The notes below the pieces were generated by a model, which was not told the DNA's origin, made no database searches, and saw nothing but the letters and a program-made list of their open reading frames with translations. This document shows positions 19,229 through 28,339 of a DNA stretch of 64,000 nt, piece after piece. A program made the position numbers and the translations under genes. Every line of letters starts with the position of its first letter. Position 1 is the first letter of the stretch. The stretch spans positions 36,011-100,010 of the forward strand of contig JANJXT010000026.1 of assembly GCA_024708885.1 (NCBI GenBank), in the 5' to 3' direction. This stretch comes from Thiobacillus sp. Lineage in GTDB: Bacteria; Pseudomonadota; Gammaproteobacteria; Burkholderiales; Thiobacillaceae.

Positions 19229-19594
19229 ATGAACGGCGGCGGGTGCGTTTCGGGACCAGAGCGGCTGCGGCGGACGGCAGCCGTGCTGTTCGCCGCCTGC
19301 GCGGCCATGGCGCCGCTCGCCGCTCCGGCCGCAGACAGCGGGAGCGAGGTGGCGATCAAAAGCATGCGTTTCGACCCGCCGGTCTTGAGAATCAAGGCGG
19401 GGACCGAGGTCATCTGGGTCAACCGCGAGAAACGCACCAATCACTCGGTCCTCTTCGAACAGGAAAACGAGCTGGAATCCGACCGCCTTTTTCCCGGCGA
19501 AACCTGGCGCCGCACGTTCGAGCGGCCCGGCAGCTACCCGTACCGTTGCGGCCCGCACCCGGACATGCGCGGCCTGATTGAAGTGATCGAATGA
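19229..19594 (+). CDS. periplasmic cupredoxin (plastocyanin/amicyanin-like)
   Basis: A 121-residue secreted blue-copper protein. After a signal peptide (to about residue 35, APAADS), the type-1 copper ligands are visible: His in TNHSV and Cys/His/Met in YRCGPHPDMRG (CxxHxxM). The fold start VAIKSMRFDPPVLRIKAGTEV is typical. It lies 19 bp after the diheme cytochrome gene and overlaps nirC by 4 bp. A role as soluble electron donor to NirS, replacing or adding to NirM, is inferred. Confidence 0.9.
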   Translation: MNGGGCVSGPERLRRTAAVLFAACAAMAPLAAPAADSGSEVAIKSMRFDPPVLRIKAGTEVIWVNREKRTNHSVLFEQENELESDRLFPGETWRRTFERPGSYPYRCGPHPDMRGLIEVIE

Positions 19595-19911
19595 AGCGAT
19601 GCCGACACTCATGGTTTGCGATCGTGCTCGTGATTCCCTGCGTCGCGCTGGCGGCGGGACCGGACACGGCGCGGCAGGGGGAGATCACCCATCTGGTCCG
19701 CCAGGATTGCGGCTCCTGTCATGGCTTGACGCTGGCCGGCGGGCTGGGCCTGCCGCTGCACCCGGAAGCGCTGCGCGACAAGCCGAAGGAAAGTCTGGTC
19801 GCGACCATCCTGTTCGGCCGGCCGGGCACCGCCATGCCGCCGTGGGCGCCCTTCCTCAGCGAAACGGAGGCCGAGTGGATCGTCGACATGCTGTTGCAGG
19901 GGAAATTCTGA
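19591..19911 (+). CDS. nirC: NirC-like monoheme cytochrome c
   Basis: A 106-residue secreted cytochrome with signal peptide (to about residue 22), CGSCH at residues 40-44 and the Met ligand in GTAMPPWAPFLSE. Size and place directly before nirF match NirC (c55x), an electron carrier for NirS and possibly for heme d1 maturation. It overlaps both neighbours: 4 bp with the cupredoxin gene and 1 bp with nirF. Confidence 0.88.
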   Translation: MKRCRHSWFAIVLVIPCVALAAGPDTARQGEITHLVRQDCGSCHGLTLAGGLGLPLHPEALRDKPKESLVATILFGRPGTAMPPWAPFLSETEAEWIVDMLLQGKF

Positions 19912-21083
19912 TGCGCGGCTGGGTTCCCTTTCTTGCGTTCCTGCTGCTGGTGCTGCAAGGCTGCGCGCAGGCGCCGCTGCGCGGCACGGGCGATCTCGGC
20001 GTGGTGATCGAGCGCGCCGCCGGCAGTGTGGAAATCGTCGAGACCAGCGGCCGCACGGTGCTGGCGCGCGTCACGGGACTGGGCGACCTGTCGCACGCCT
20101 CGCTGAATTTCTCGCGCGACGCCCGCTACGCCTATGTATTCGGCCGCGACGGCGGCCTGACGCAGGTCGACCTGCTGCAGCAGAAGCTTGTGCGCCGCAC
20201 CCTGCAGGCGGGCAACAGCATCGGCGGCGCGATTTCGCAGGACGGACGGCTGCTCGCGGTCGCCAATTACGCGCCGGGCGGCGTGAAGGTGTTCGACGCC
20301 GCCACGCTCGAACTGCTCGCCGACATCCCGGCGGTGGACGACGCGGGCAAACCGTCCAAGGTCATCGGCCTGGTTGATGCGGCCGGCAACCGCTTCGTCT
20401 GGAGCCTGTTTGAGGCGGGGGAAATCTGGGTTGGCGATTTCCGCGATCCGCGCCGGCCGCAGCTGCGCAAGTTCAGGAACGTCGGCAAGGAACCCTACGA
20501 CGCCATGGTCACCGCCGACGGCCGCCACTATCTTGCCGGCCTGTTCGGCGAGGACGGTCTGGCGATGCTCGACCTGTGGAACCTCGACGCCGGCGTCACG
20601 CGGGTGCTCGATGGCTATGGCCGCGGCGAAGAGAAGCTGCCCGTCTACAAGATGCCGCACCTGGAAGGCTGGGCGGCGACCGGCACCGAACTGCTGGTGC
20701 CGGCGGTCGGCCGGCACGAGGTGCTGGTGGTCGACCAGGGCAACTGGAAGGAGGCCGGCCGCATCGCGGTGCACGGCCAGCCGGTGTTCGTGGTGGCGCG
20801 TCCGGACAATCGCCAGGTGTGGGTGAACTTCGCCTTTCCGCACAACGACACGGTGCAGGTCATCGACGTGCCGAGCCGTCGGGTCGTGCACACCTTCAAG
20901 CCGGGCCGCGGTGTGCTGCACATCGAATTCACGCCGCGCGGCGAGCACGCCTGGCTGTCGGCGCGCGACGACAACAAGGTGCTGGTCTACGACAGCGAAA
21001 CCTTCGCCCTCGTCGGAGAACTGCCCGCCGACAGCCCGAGCGGCATCTTCTTCACCCATCGCGCACACCGGACCGGACTATGA
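19911..21083 (+). CDS. nirF: heme d1 biosynthesis protein NirF
   Basis: A 390-residue d1-type beta-propeller without a cytochrome c domain. It starts with a lipoprotein signal, lipobox LQGC (Cys18), so the protein is expected to be membrane-anchored in the periplasm. His62 in DLSHASLNFSRDARYAYVFGRDG aligns with the axial-ligand region of NirS and NirN. NirF binds a d1 precursor and acts late in heme d1 synthesis. It overlaps nirC and nirDL by a few bases each. Confidence 0.94.
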   Translation: MRGWVPFLAFLLLVLQGCAQAPLRGTGDLGVVIERAAGSVEIVETSGRTVLARVTGLGDLSHASLNFSRDARYAYVFGRDGGLTQVDLLQQKLVRRTLQAGNSIGGAISQDGRLLAVANYAPGGVKVFDAATLELLADIPAVDDAGKPSKVIGLVDAAGNRFVWSLFEAGEIWVGDFRDPRRPQLRKFRNVGKEPYDAMVTADGRHYLAGLFGEDGLAMLDLWNLDAGVTRVLDGYGRGEEKLPVYKMPHLEGWAATGTELLVPAVGRHEVLVVDQGNWKEAGRIAVHGQPVFVVARPDNRQVWVNFAFPHNDTVQVIDVPSRRVVHTFKPGRGVLHIEFTPRGEHAWLSARDDNKVLVYDSETFALVGELPADSPSGIFFTHRAHRTGL

Positions 21084-22072
21084 ACGCCGACCTGGAATTC
21101 CGTCTGCTCAACGATTACCAGCACGACTTTCCGCTGACGCCGGCACCGTTCGCCGCCCTTGGCGATGCGCTCGGCGCGTCCGAGGAGGCGGTGCTGACGG
21201 TGCTTGCCCGCTTGCAGGAACGCGGGACGGTAAGCCGCGTCGGCGCGGTATTCCGCCCGCGCAGCATCGGCGCCAGCACCCTGGCCGCGCTGGCGGTGCC
21301 GGAGCACGACCTGGAGCGGGTGGCGCAACTGGTGAGTGCCTATCCCGAGGTCAACCACAACTATCAGCGCGAGCATCACTACAACCTGTGGTTCGTGGTG
21401 ACCGCGCCGGACGAGCTGGCCCTGCAGCGGGTTCTGCATGAAATCGAGGAGCGCTCGGGCCGTCGCGTGCTGTTCCTGCCGCTGGTCGAGGACTATCACA
21501 TCGATCTCGGCTTCGACCTTGCTGGCGTGCGCAGCAAGCGCACGCGCCGCGCCGAGACCCACGCCGGCGGCGGACAACTGCCCTACGTGCCGAGCCCTGC
21601 GGAAACCCGGCTGATCGCCGCCATCCAGGCGGGGCTGCCGCTGGTGCCCCACCCCTACGCCGTGGTCGCCGCGCAGGCGGGGATGAGCGAAGACGCGGTG
21701 ATTGCAGCGCTGCAAAAGCTTGTGGCGCGCAACGTGATCAGGCGCATGGGCGTGGTGGTCCGCCACCACGAGCTGGGCTACCGCGCCAACGCCATGGTGG
21801 TGTGGGACATCCCCGACGAGGTGGTGAGCGAGGTCGGCACCTGCCTCGGCGGGATCGAAACCGTCACCCTGTGCTACCGTCGGCCGCGCCGCCTGCCGGC
21901 ATGGCGCTACAACCTGTTCTGCATGATCCATGGCCGCGATCGCAGCGAGGTGCTGGCGCGCGTCGAGGCGATGCGCCAGAACTGCGGCCTCACGGACATC
22001 GCTTTCGAGGTGCTGTTCAGCACCCGCCGCTTCAAGCAGTGCGGCGCACGCTACGCACGCGCTGCGGCGTGA
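21080..22072 (+). CDS. nirDL: siroheme decarboxylase NirD–NirL fusion
   Basis: A 330-residue protein made of two AsnC/Lrp-like units. Residues about 1-160 (NirD-like) contain the HTH and NHNYQREHHYNLWFVV; residues about 180-330 (NirL-like) contain VTLCYRRPRRLPAWRYNLFCMIHG. It removes carboxyl groups from siroheme to give didecarboxysiroheme, the first dedicated heme d1 step. Fused NirDL is known in several bacteria; here separate nirG and nirH follow, giving the complete four-part set. ATG overlaps the nirF stop. Confidence 0.93.
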   Translation: MNADLEFRLLNDYQHDFPLTPAPFAALGDALGASEEAVLTVLARLQERGTVSRVGAVFRPRSIGASTLAALAVPEHDLERVAQLVSAYPEVNHNYQREHHYNLWFVVTAPDELALQRVLHEIEERSGRRVLFLPLVEDYHIDLGFDLAGVRSKRTRRAETHAGGGQLPYVPSPAETRLIAAIQAGLPLVPHPYAVVAAQAGMSEDAVIAALQKLVARNVIRRMGVVVRHHELGYRANAMVVWDIPDEVVSEVGTCLGGIETVTLCYRRPRRLPAWRYNLFCMIHGRDRSEVLARVEAMRQNCGLTDIAFEVLFSTRRFKQCGARYARAAA

Positions 22073-22076
22073 GGCC

Positions 22077-22520
22077 ATGGACGCGCTCGACCGCGCCATC
22101 GTGAATCGGCTGCAGGACGGTTTTCCGCTCTGCGAGCGTCCCTATGCGGCGGTGGCGGCGGAGCTTGGCTGTGGCGAGGACGAATTGCTGGCACGCCTCG
22201 ATGACCTCCTGGACACGCGCATCCTGAGCCGCTTTGGCCCGATGTACCACGCCGAGCGCCTCGGCGGCGGGCTGTGCCTGGTGGCGATGAAGATCCCGCC
22301 AACGGATTTCGAGCGTGTCGCCGCCCTCGTCAACGCCCTGCCCGAGGTCGCCCACAACTATGAGCGTGAACATGTTTTCAACATGTGGTTCGTGCTCGCC
22401 ACTGAAACCCCGCAGGGTCTCGGCGATGCCCTGGCGCGGATCGAGCACGACACCGGCTATCCGACCTATGCCATGCCGAAGCTCCGCGAATTCTTCGTCG
22501 AGCTGAAGCTGCGCGCCTGA
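22077..22520 (+). CDS. nirG: siroheme decarboxylase subunit NirG
   Basis: A 147-residue AsnC/Lrp-like siroheme decarboxylase subunit. It starts MDALDRAIVNRLQDGFPLCERPYAAVA and has the family segment VAHNYEREHVFNMWFVLATE. Order after nirDL and before nirH supports the letter. The start ATG 22077 lies 4 bp past the nirDL stop. Assignment between D and G types is by similarity and order. Confidence 0.9.
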   Translation: MDALDRAIVNRLQDGFPLCERPYAAVAAELGCGEDELLARLDDLLDTRILSRFGPMYHAERLGGGLCLVAMKIPPTDFERVAALVNALPEVAHNYEREHVFNMWFVLATETPQGLGDALARIEHDTGYPTYAMPKLREFFVELKLRA

Positions 22521-22522
22521 CC

Positions 22523-23008
22523 ATGGAAACCGGTTCGCTGGACGCGCTCGACCGCCGTATTCTCCTCGCCACGCAGCGCGGGTTGCCGCTGGTGGCGCGG
22601 CCGTATCACGCCGTCGCCGAGCGGGTCGATGCGAGTGCGGAGGAGGTGATGGCGCGCATGCAGCGCATGCTCGACGCAGGCATCATCCGGCGCATCGGCG
22701 CGGTGCCCAACCACTATGCGCTCGGCTATACCGCCAACGGCATGACCGTGTGGGACGTGGCGGACGACCGCGTGCTCGCGCTCGGCAGCGCGGTGGGCGA
22801 GATCGAAGCGGTGAGCCACTGTTACCTGCGCCCTCGCCGGCTGCCGGAGTGGCCGTACAATCTGTTTGCCATGGTGCACGGCCACGACCGTGCCGAGGTG
22901 GAACAAAAGGCGCGACAGATTGCCGAACTGCTTGGCGACGCGTGCAGCGCGCACACGATCCTCTACAGCACGCGCATCCTGAAAAAAACCGGCTTGCGCT
23001 TCGCCTGA
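22523..23008 (+). CDS. nirH: siroheme decarboxylase subunit NirH
   Basis: A 161-residue AsnC/Lrp-like protein of the L/H subtype: VSHCYLRPRRLPEWPYNLFAMVHGHDR parallels the NirL half of the upstream fusion. It acts with NirG/D/L in decarboxylating siroheme. ATG 22523 comes 2 bp after the nirG stop. The protein ends with a Lys-rich KKTGLRFA. Confidence 0.92.
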   Translation: METGSLDALDRRILLATQRGLPLVARPYHAVAERVDASAEEVMARMQRMLDAGIIRRIGAVPNHYALGYTANGMTVWDVADDRVLALGSAVGEIEAVSHCYLRPRRLPEWPYNLFAMVHGHDRAEVEQKARQIAELLGDACSAHTILYSTRILKKTGLRFA

Positions 23009-23029
23009 GCCCGAACCGACGAGACGCCC

Positions 23030-24181
23030 ATGTTCAGAATTTCCCAATACATGCAGGAAATCGCCCAGCCCACGCCGCTGGGCCCCGTGCGCAACCCGCC
23101 CGGCCCGGTGGTGATCTGGAACCTGATCCGGCGCTGCAACCTCACCTGCAAGCACTGCTATTCGATTTCCGCCGACAAGGATTTCCCGGGCGAGCTCTCC
23201 ACCGGCGAAGTCAACGCCGTGATGGACGATCTCAAGCGCTTTCGCGTGCCGGTGCTGATCCTCTCCGGCGGCGAGCCGCTCTTGCGTCCCGATATTTTCG
23301 ACATCGCCGCGCGCGCCAAGGCGATGGGCTTCTACGTCGGCCTGTCGTCCAACGGCACGCTGATCGACGAGGGCAACATCGACCGTATCGCCGCGGTCGG
23401 CTTCGATTACGTCGGCGTGAGCCTCGACGGCATCGCGCAGACGCACGACACCTTCCGCCGCATGAGCGGCGCCTTCGACAGGTCCATGCACGGCATCCGC
23501 CTGTGCAAGGCGCGCGACATCAAGGTCGGCATCCGCTTCACCCTCACCCAGGACAACGCCCACGACCTGCCGGCGCTGCTGCAACTGCTGGAGGACGAGG
23601 AACTCGACAAGTTCTACCTGTCGCATCTGAATTACGCCGGACGCGGCAACCGCAACCGCAAGACCGACGCCTTTCACCGCACCACGCGGCAGGCGATGGA
23701 CCTGCTGTTCGACACCTGCTGGCGCGCGCAGCAGGCGGGCCGTCCCAAGGAGTTCGTCACCGGCAACAACGATGCCGACGGCGTGTATCTGCTGTTGTGG
23801 GTGCGCGAGCATTTTCCGCATCTCGAAGCGCACATGCGGGCGAAGCTCGAACAGTGGGGCGGCAATTCGAGCGGGGTCAACGTCGCCAACATCGACAACC
23901 TGGGCAACGTGCATCCCGATACCATGTGGTGGAATCACACGCTCGGCAACGTGCGCGAGCGGCCCTTCTCCGAAATCTGGATGGATACCGCCGATCCCAT
24001 CATGGCCGGCCTCAAGGCGCGTCCGCGCACGGTCGGCGGCCGCTGCGGCGCCTGTGCGCATTTCGCCATCTGCGGCGGCAACACCCGGGTGCGCGCCTGG
24101 CAGGTGAGCGGCGATCCGTGGGCGGAGGATCCGGCGTGCTATCTCAGCGACGAGGAGATCGGCATTGAAGTCCATGCGTAA
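23030..24181 (+). CDS. nirJ: radical SAM heme d1 synthase NirJ
   Basis: A 383-residue radical SAM enzyme. The SAM cluster motif CNLTCKHCY is at about residues 38-46, and a C-terminal auxiliary-cluster region holds CGACAHFAICGG and a later Cys (DPACYL). NirJ removes propionate side chains of didecarboxysiroheme to allow the oxo groups of heme d1. It follows nirH after 21 bp and overlaps the start of nirN by 17 bp. Confidence 0.96.
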   Translation: MFRISQYMQEIAQPTPLGPVRNPPGPVVIWNLIRRCNLTCKHCYSISADKDFPGELSTGEVNAVMDDLKRFRVPVLILSGGEPLLRPDIFDIAARAKAMGFYVGLSSNGTLIDEGNIDRIAAVGFDYVGVSLDGIAQTHDTFRRMSGAFDRSMHGIRLCKARDIKVGIRFTLTQDNAHDLPALLQLLEDEELDKFYLSHLNYAGRGNRNRKTDAFHRTTRQAMDLLFDTCWRAQQAGRPKEFVTGNNDADGVYLLLWVREHFPHLEAHMRAKLEQWGGNSSGVNVANIDNLGNVHPDTMWWNHTLGNVRERPFSEIWMDTADPIMAGLKARPRTVGGRCGACAHFAICGGNTRVRAWQVSGDPWAEDPACYLSDEEIGIEVHA

Positions 24182-25667
24182 AGTCCTGGCGGGTCTTGCC
24201 CTGCTGGCAGCGAGCGGCGCGGCCGCAGCGGATGCCGCGCCCGAGGTCGAGCAACGCTACGCCGAACACTGCGCCAGTTGCCACGGCGCCGAGCGGCTCG
24301 GCGGCATCGGCCCGGCGCTGCTGCCGGAAAATCTCGCGCGCCTGCGGCGTCCCGAGGCGATCCGGACGATCGCCAGCGGACGCGTAGCCAGTCAGATGGC
24401 GGGCTTTTCCGACAAACTCACGCCGGCGGAGATCGAGGCGCTCGCCGATTTCATCTACACGCCGCTGGCGCAGGCGCCGGTGTGGGGGAAAAAGGAAATC
24501 GAGGCCACGCGCGTGCGCCACGTGCCGTCGGCGAAGCTGCCGGCGCGCCCCGTGTTCAAGGCCGATCCGCACAATCTCTTCGTCGTCGTCGAATTGGGCG
24601 ACCACCACGCCACCATCCTCGACGGCGACCGCTTCGAGCCGATCCATCGTTTCGCCACGCGCTTCGCCCTGCACGGCGGACCCAAGTTCTCACCCACCGG
24701 GCGCTTCGTCTACTTCGCCTCGCGCGACGGCTGGATCAGCAAGTTCGACCTCTACAGCCTGAAGACCGTGGCCGAGGTGCGCGCCGGGCTCAACACGCGC
24801 AACCTCGCGGTGTCGGGCGACGGCAGGACGCTCCTGGTCGGCAACTACCTGCCGCACAGCCTGGTGCTGCTCGACGCCGCCGACCTGCGCGTCATCAAGG
24901 TCGTCCCCACGGTCGGGCAGGACGGCACGTCGTCGCGCGTGTCCGCCGTGTACCAGGCCGAGCCGCGCGGCAGCTTCGTCGCCGCGCTGAAGGATACGAA
25001 GGAAGTGTGGGAGATCGACTACACCCGGCGCGATTTCCCGCTGCGCCGCATCGCGGTCGACGACTATCTCGACGACTTCTTTTTCGACCAGTCCTACAAG
25101 CTGCTTATCGGCAGCGCGCGCGACAGCCACAAGGGGCAGGTGCTCGATCTCGATTCCGGCCGCAAGATCGCCGAGCTCGATCTTCCCGGCATGCCGCATC
25201 TCGGCTCCGGCATCACCTGGGACTATCAGGGGCACCCGGTGATGGCCACGCCCAACATGAAGGCGGGCGTGGTGAGCGTGATCGACATGCAGACCTGGCA
25301 GACGGTGAAGGCAATCAAGACGCTCGGCCCCGGTTTCTTCATGCGCAGCCACGAGAACACGCGCTACGCCTGGACCGATGGTTTCGCCACCGGCGACCCG
25401 GCGAGCCGCGACGTCATGCACCTCATCGACAAGGACACGCTCGAAGTCGCGCACGTGCTGCGTCCGGAGCCCGGCAAGACCGCGGCCCACGTCGAATTCA
25501 CCCGCGACGGCAAGTACGCGCTGGTGAGCATCTGGGAGAACGACGGCGCGCTGGTGATCTACGATGCCGACACGCTGCAGGAGGTCAAGCGCATCCCGAT
25601 GAAGAAGCCCTCCGGCAAGTACAACGTGTACAACAAGATCACGCGCTCCGCCGGCACCAGCCACTGA
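24165..25667 (+). CDS. nirN: NirN, dihydro-heme d1 dehydrogenase
   Basis: A 500-residue periplasmic protein resembling NirS: signal peptide, cytochrome c domain with CASCH at residues 36-40, then a d1 propeller. His170 (FALHGGPKFSPTGR) aligns with the NirS d1-ligand region. NirN performs the last step, introducing the acrylate double bond, and hands heme d1 to NirS. Start is TTG 24165, behind a GAGGAG ribosome site seven bases away; ATG 24174 is an alternative that keeps the signal peptide. Confidence 0.93.
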   Translation: MKSMRKVLAGLALLAASGAAAADAAPEVEQRYAEHCASCHGAERLGGIGPALLPENLARLRRPEAIRTIASGRVASQMAGFSDKLTPAEIEALADFIYTPLAQAPVWGKKEIEATRVRHVPSAKLPARPVFKADPHNLFVVVELGDHHATILDGDRFEPIHRFATRFALHGGPKFSPTGRFVYFASRDGWISKFDLYSLKTVAEVRAGLNTRNLAVSGDGRTLLVGNYLPHSLVLLDAADLRVIKVVPTVGQDGTSSRVSAVYQAEPRGSFVAALKDTKEVWEIDYTRRDFPLRRIAVDDYLDDFFFDQSYKLLIGSARDSHKGQVLDLDSGRKIAELDLPGMPHLGSGITWDYQGHPVMATPNMKAGVVSVIDMQTWQTVKAIKTLGPGFFMRSHENTRYAWTDGFATGDPASRDVMHLIDKDTLEVAHVLRPEPGKTAAHVEFTRDGKYALVSIWENDGALVIYDADTLQEVKRIPMKKPSGKYNVYNKITRSAGTSH

Positions 25668-25681
25668 GGCGCGCCTTGACG

Positions 25682-26977
25682 ATGAGGCGGGCAGGGCGGG
25701 ACGGCATCGGCCGGGCGGCGCTGGCGCTGGTCCTGGCGGCGTGGATCGCGGCCGCGCGGGCCGGCGCTGGCGTGCCGGCAGTGCCCGGCGACGACGCTGC
25801 CATTCGTGCCTCGCACGTCGTGCACGCGACACCGGAGGGCATGCCGGCCGACGCCGCGGACCTGCGCACGCGCGTACTGCTGGTGGACCCGGACGAGCGC
25901 CATCTCAGCCTGCTCGACGGCGAAACGTATGCGCCCCTGCGGCGCATCGCCCTCGACCCTGCGCTCGCGGGCGCGCCGCCGGTGTCGCCGGATGGCCGCT
26001 TCGCGTTCCTCGCCACGCGCGACGGCAGGGTGCGCAAACTCGACCTCCTCACCCTGCGCAGCGTGGCCGAAATCCGCGTCGGCAGCGCATTGCACAGCGT
26101 GGCGCTGTCCGGCGACGGCCGCGTGCTGATGGCCGGCAACGCCGCCCCGCACACCCTTGTTGCACTGGACGCGCGCGATCTCGCGCTCATCCGCCGCATT
26201 GCCGTGCGCAACAAGGATGGGATCACCTCGCGCGTCGCCCGCGTCGTCGATGCCACGCCGCGGCAAAGCTTCATCGCCACGTTCAGCGACATCCCCGAGG
26301 CGTGGGAGATGTCCTGGGAGGCGAATCCGCAACCGGTCTACGAAGGCCTGGTGCACGACTTCAAGCTGCGCGAGGGGCACATCGTCGAAGGGCCGTTCGC
26401 CCCGCGCCGCAGCCGCCTCGACCTGCCCATCGCGGACTTCTTCTTCGAGCCGTCCTTCGAGCACATGCTCGGCGTGCCGCCCGACGGCGCGACCGCGCAT
26501 GTCGTGCATCTCGACGTGCGTCGCGCGATTCGGCGCACGCCGCTCCCCGGCCGTCCGCACGCCGGCGGTGGCGCGGCCTGGGAACGCGCCGGACGCCCCG
26601 TGCTCGCGCTGCCGAACTGCGCGGAGGGCGTGGTCAGCGTTCTCGATCGCGCTACCTGGCAGGTGGTGCGACACGTTGCTGTCGATGCGCCGGGGTGCGC
26701 GCTCGCCCATCACGACGCCAGTCCCTACGTCTGGCTGGGCGGCTTCGACGGCGCCTTGCGCGGCTGCTTCGTCGTCATCGACAAGGCGACGCTCGAAGCG
26801 GCCGGCCGCGTCTGTCCGCAGCCCGGCGCCGTGGCCGCACGCCTCGTCTTCAGCCGCGACGGCCGGCATGCGCTGGCAAGCGTCGGCAGCACGCTCGTCG
26901 TCTACGACAGCGCCACGCTGCGCGAAGTGAAACGCGTGCCGCTGCAAGCCGCTTCGCTCGCTGAACCCGATATCTGA
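25682..26977 (+). CDS. NirN-like d1-propeller protein without heme c domain
   Basis: A 431-residue secreted protein (signal peptide to about residue 28, AARAGAG) aligning with the propeller half of NirN through most of its length: SPDGRFAFLATRDGRVRKLDL, VALSGDGRVLMAGN, ADFFFEPSFEHMLG and LVVYDSATLREVKRVPL all have NirN counterparts. It lacks any CXXCH. The residue equal to NirN His170/NirS His180 is Ala96 (PALAGAPPVSPDGR), while a later His (GRPHAGGG) is kept. The usual tail KPSGKYNVYN is missing. It starts 14 bp after nirN. It is not NirF. Function unknown; a d1-handling or assembly role is likely. Confidence 0.85.
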   Translation: MRRAGRDGIGRAALALVLAAWIAAARAGAGVPAVPGDDAAIRASHVVHATPEGMPADAADLRTRVLLVDPDERHLSLLDGETYAPLRRIALDPALAGAPPVSPDGRFAFLATRDGRVRKLDLLTLRSVAEIRVGSALHSVALSGDGRVLMAGNAAPHTLVALDARDLALIRRIAVRNKDGITSRVARVVDATPRQSFIATFSDIPEAWEMSWEANPQPVYEGLVHDFKLREGHIVEGPFAPRRSRLDLPIADFFFEPSFEHMLGVPPDGATAHVVHLDVRRAIRRTPLPGRPHAGGGAAWERAGRPVLALPNCAEGVVSVLDRATWQVVRHVAVDAPGCALAHHDASPYVWLGGFDGALRGCFVVIDKATLEAAGRVCPQPGAVAARLVFSRDGRHALASVGSTLVVYDSATLREVKRVPLQAASLAEPDI

Positions 26978-27040
26978 TCCCCGCTGGCGGAGCGCCCCCG
27001 GTTTGCGGCAGACTTGCAGCTTGCCTCCTGGACCTCCAAC

Positions 27041-28168
27041 ATGAACGAACTCGCCCCCTACGCCGCACAGTCCGCCACGAGCCGCGGCCGCCTGCACGCC
27101 GAGCCCTCCGCCGCCCCGCGCTCCGAATTCCAGCGCGACCGCGATCGCATCGTCCATTCCGCCGCGTTCCGCCGCCTGGAATACAAGACCCAGGTGTTCG
27201 TCAACCATGAAGGCGATCTCTTCCGCACGCGGCTGACCCACAGCCTCGAAGTCGCGCAGATCGGCCGCACCATTGCGCGCCTGCTGCATCTCAACGAGGA
27301 TCTCGTCGAAGCCGTCGCGCTCGCGCACGACCTTGGCCACACCCCCTTCGGCCACGCCGGGCAGGATGCATTGAATGCCTGCATGCGCGAGCACGGCGGC
27401 TTCGAGCACAACCTGCAGTCGCTGCGCGTGGTCGACCTGCTGGAAGAACGCTACGCCGACTTCGACGGGCTCAATCTCAGCTTCGAGGCGCGCGAAGGCA
27501 TCCTCAAGCACTGCTCGCTCGCCAACGCGGAAAAGCTCGGCGAGGTCGGGCGGCGCTTTCTCGACAAGCGGCAGCCCTCGCTGGAAGCGCAGGTGGCCAA
27601 CCTCGCCGACGAAATCGCCTACAACAACCACGACGTCGACGACGGTCTGCGCTCCGGGCTCATCAACCTGGAACAGCTCATGGACGTACCGATTTTCGCG
27701 CGCCATCGCGAAGAGGTGTGTGCGCGCCATCCCGCGCTGCACGGCCGGCGCGTCGTCACCGAGACCGTGCGCCGCATCATCAACACCCTCGTCATCGACC
27801 TCGTCGACACCACGCGTGCCGACATCGAGCGCGCCGGCGTTGCACACATCGACGACGTCCGCAACGCGCCGCCGCTTGCCGCGTTCAGCCCCGCCCTGCT
27901 GGAGGAGCACCGCGAACTCAAACGCTTCCTGCTGCGCCACCTGTATCGACACTACAAGGTCGCGCGCATGAGCGCCAAGGCCAGCCGCATCATCACCGAT
28001 CTTTACACCGCCTTCACCGGCGATGCCCGGCTGCTGCCGCCCGAGCACCAGGAACGCGAATCCCTCGAAGGCGCCCGTGCCGTCGCCGACTACATCGCCG
28101 GCATGACCGACCGCTACGCCATGCGCGAACACCGGCGGATTTTTGCGGTGGAGGAGATTCTGGTGTGA
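27041..28168 (+). CDS. dgt: deoxyguanosinetriphosphate triphosphohydrolase-like HD protein
   Basis: A 375-residue HD-superfamily phosphohydrolase that releases triphosphate from dNTPs. [14 protein letters not shown] and [13 protein letters not shown] supply the His and HD metal ligands; the later [16 protein letters not shown] completes the set. ATG 27041 is chosen over an upstream TTG. The gene usually follows aroB in betaproteobacteria. Intervening bases 26978-27040 show no clear signal. Confidence 0.95.
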   Translation: MNELAPYAAQSATSRGRLHAEPSAAPRSEFQRDRDRIVHSAAFRRLEYKTQVFVNHEGDLFRTRLTHSLEVAQIGRTIARLLHLNEDLVEAVALAHDLGHTPFGHAGQDALNACMREHGGFEHNLQSLRVVDLLEERYADFDGLNLSFEAREGILKHCSLANAEKLGEVGRRFLDKRQPSLEAQVANLADEIAYNNHDVDDGLRSGLINLEQLMDVPIFARHREEVCARHPALHGRRVVTETVRRIINTLVIDLVDTTRADIERAGVAHIDDVRNAPPLAAFSPALLEEHRELKRFLLRHLYRHYKVARMSAKASRIITDLYTAFTGDARLLPPEHQERESLEGARAVADYIAGMTDRYAMREHRRIFAVEEILV

Positions 28169-28339
28169 TGGACGGCGCCTCGAGCATGGGAAAATCCGTC
28201 CTCGCTCAAGCCCGACGGGCGCGCGGGATGATTCAGGGGAGCGTGGCGAAACCGTAATCCCCGCTCGTTCGGTTGTTCGCTATGATGAAAGCTGTTCTTG
28301 CTGAATCGGAACCCTCGAACCGGGCCCCAGGGAGGATAC

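Noticed and set aside
24278..25681. In-frame upstream extension of the NirN-like gene through the whole of nirN
   Set aside because: The extension is the +1 frame of nirN. The real gene begins at ATG 25682 with a signal peptide and follows the nirN stop.
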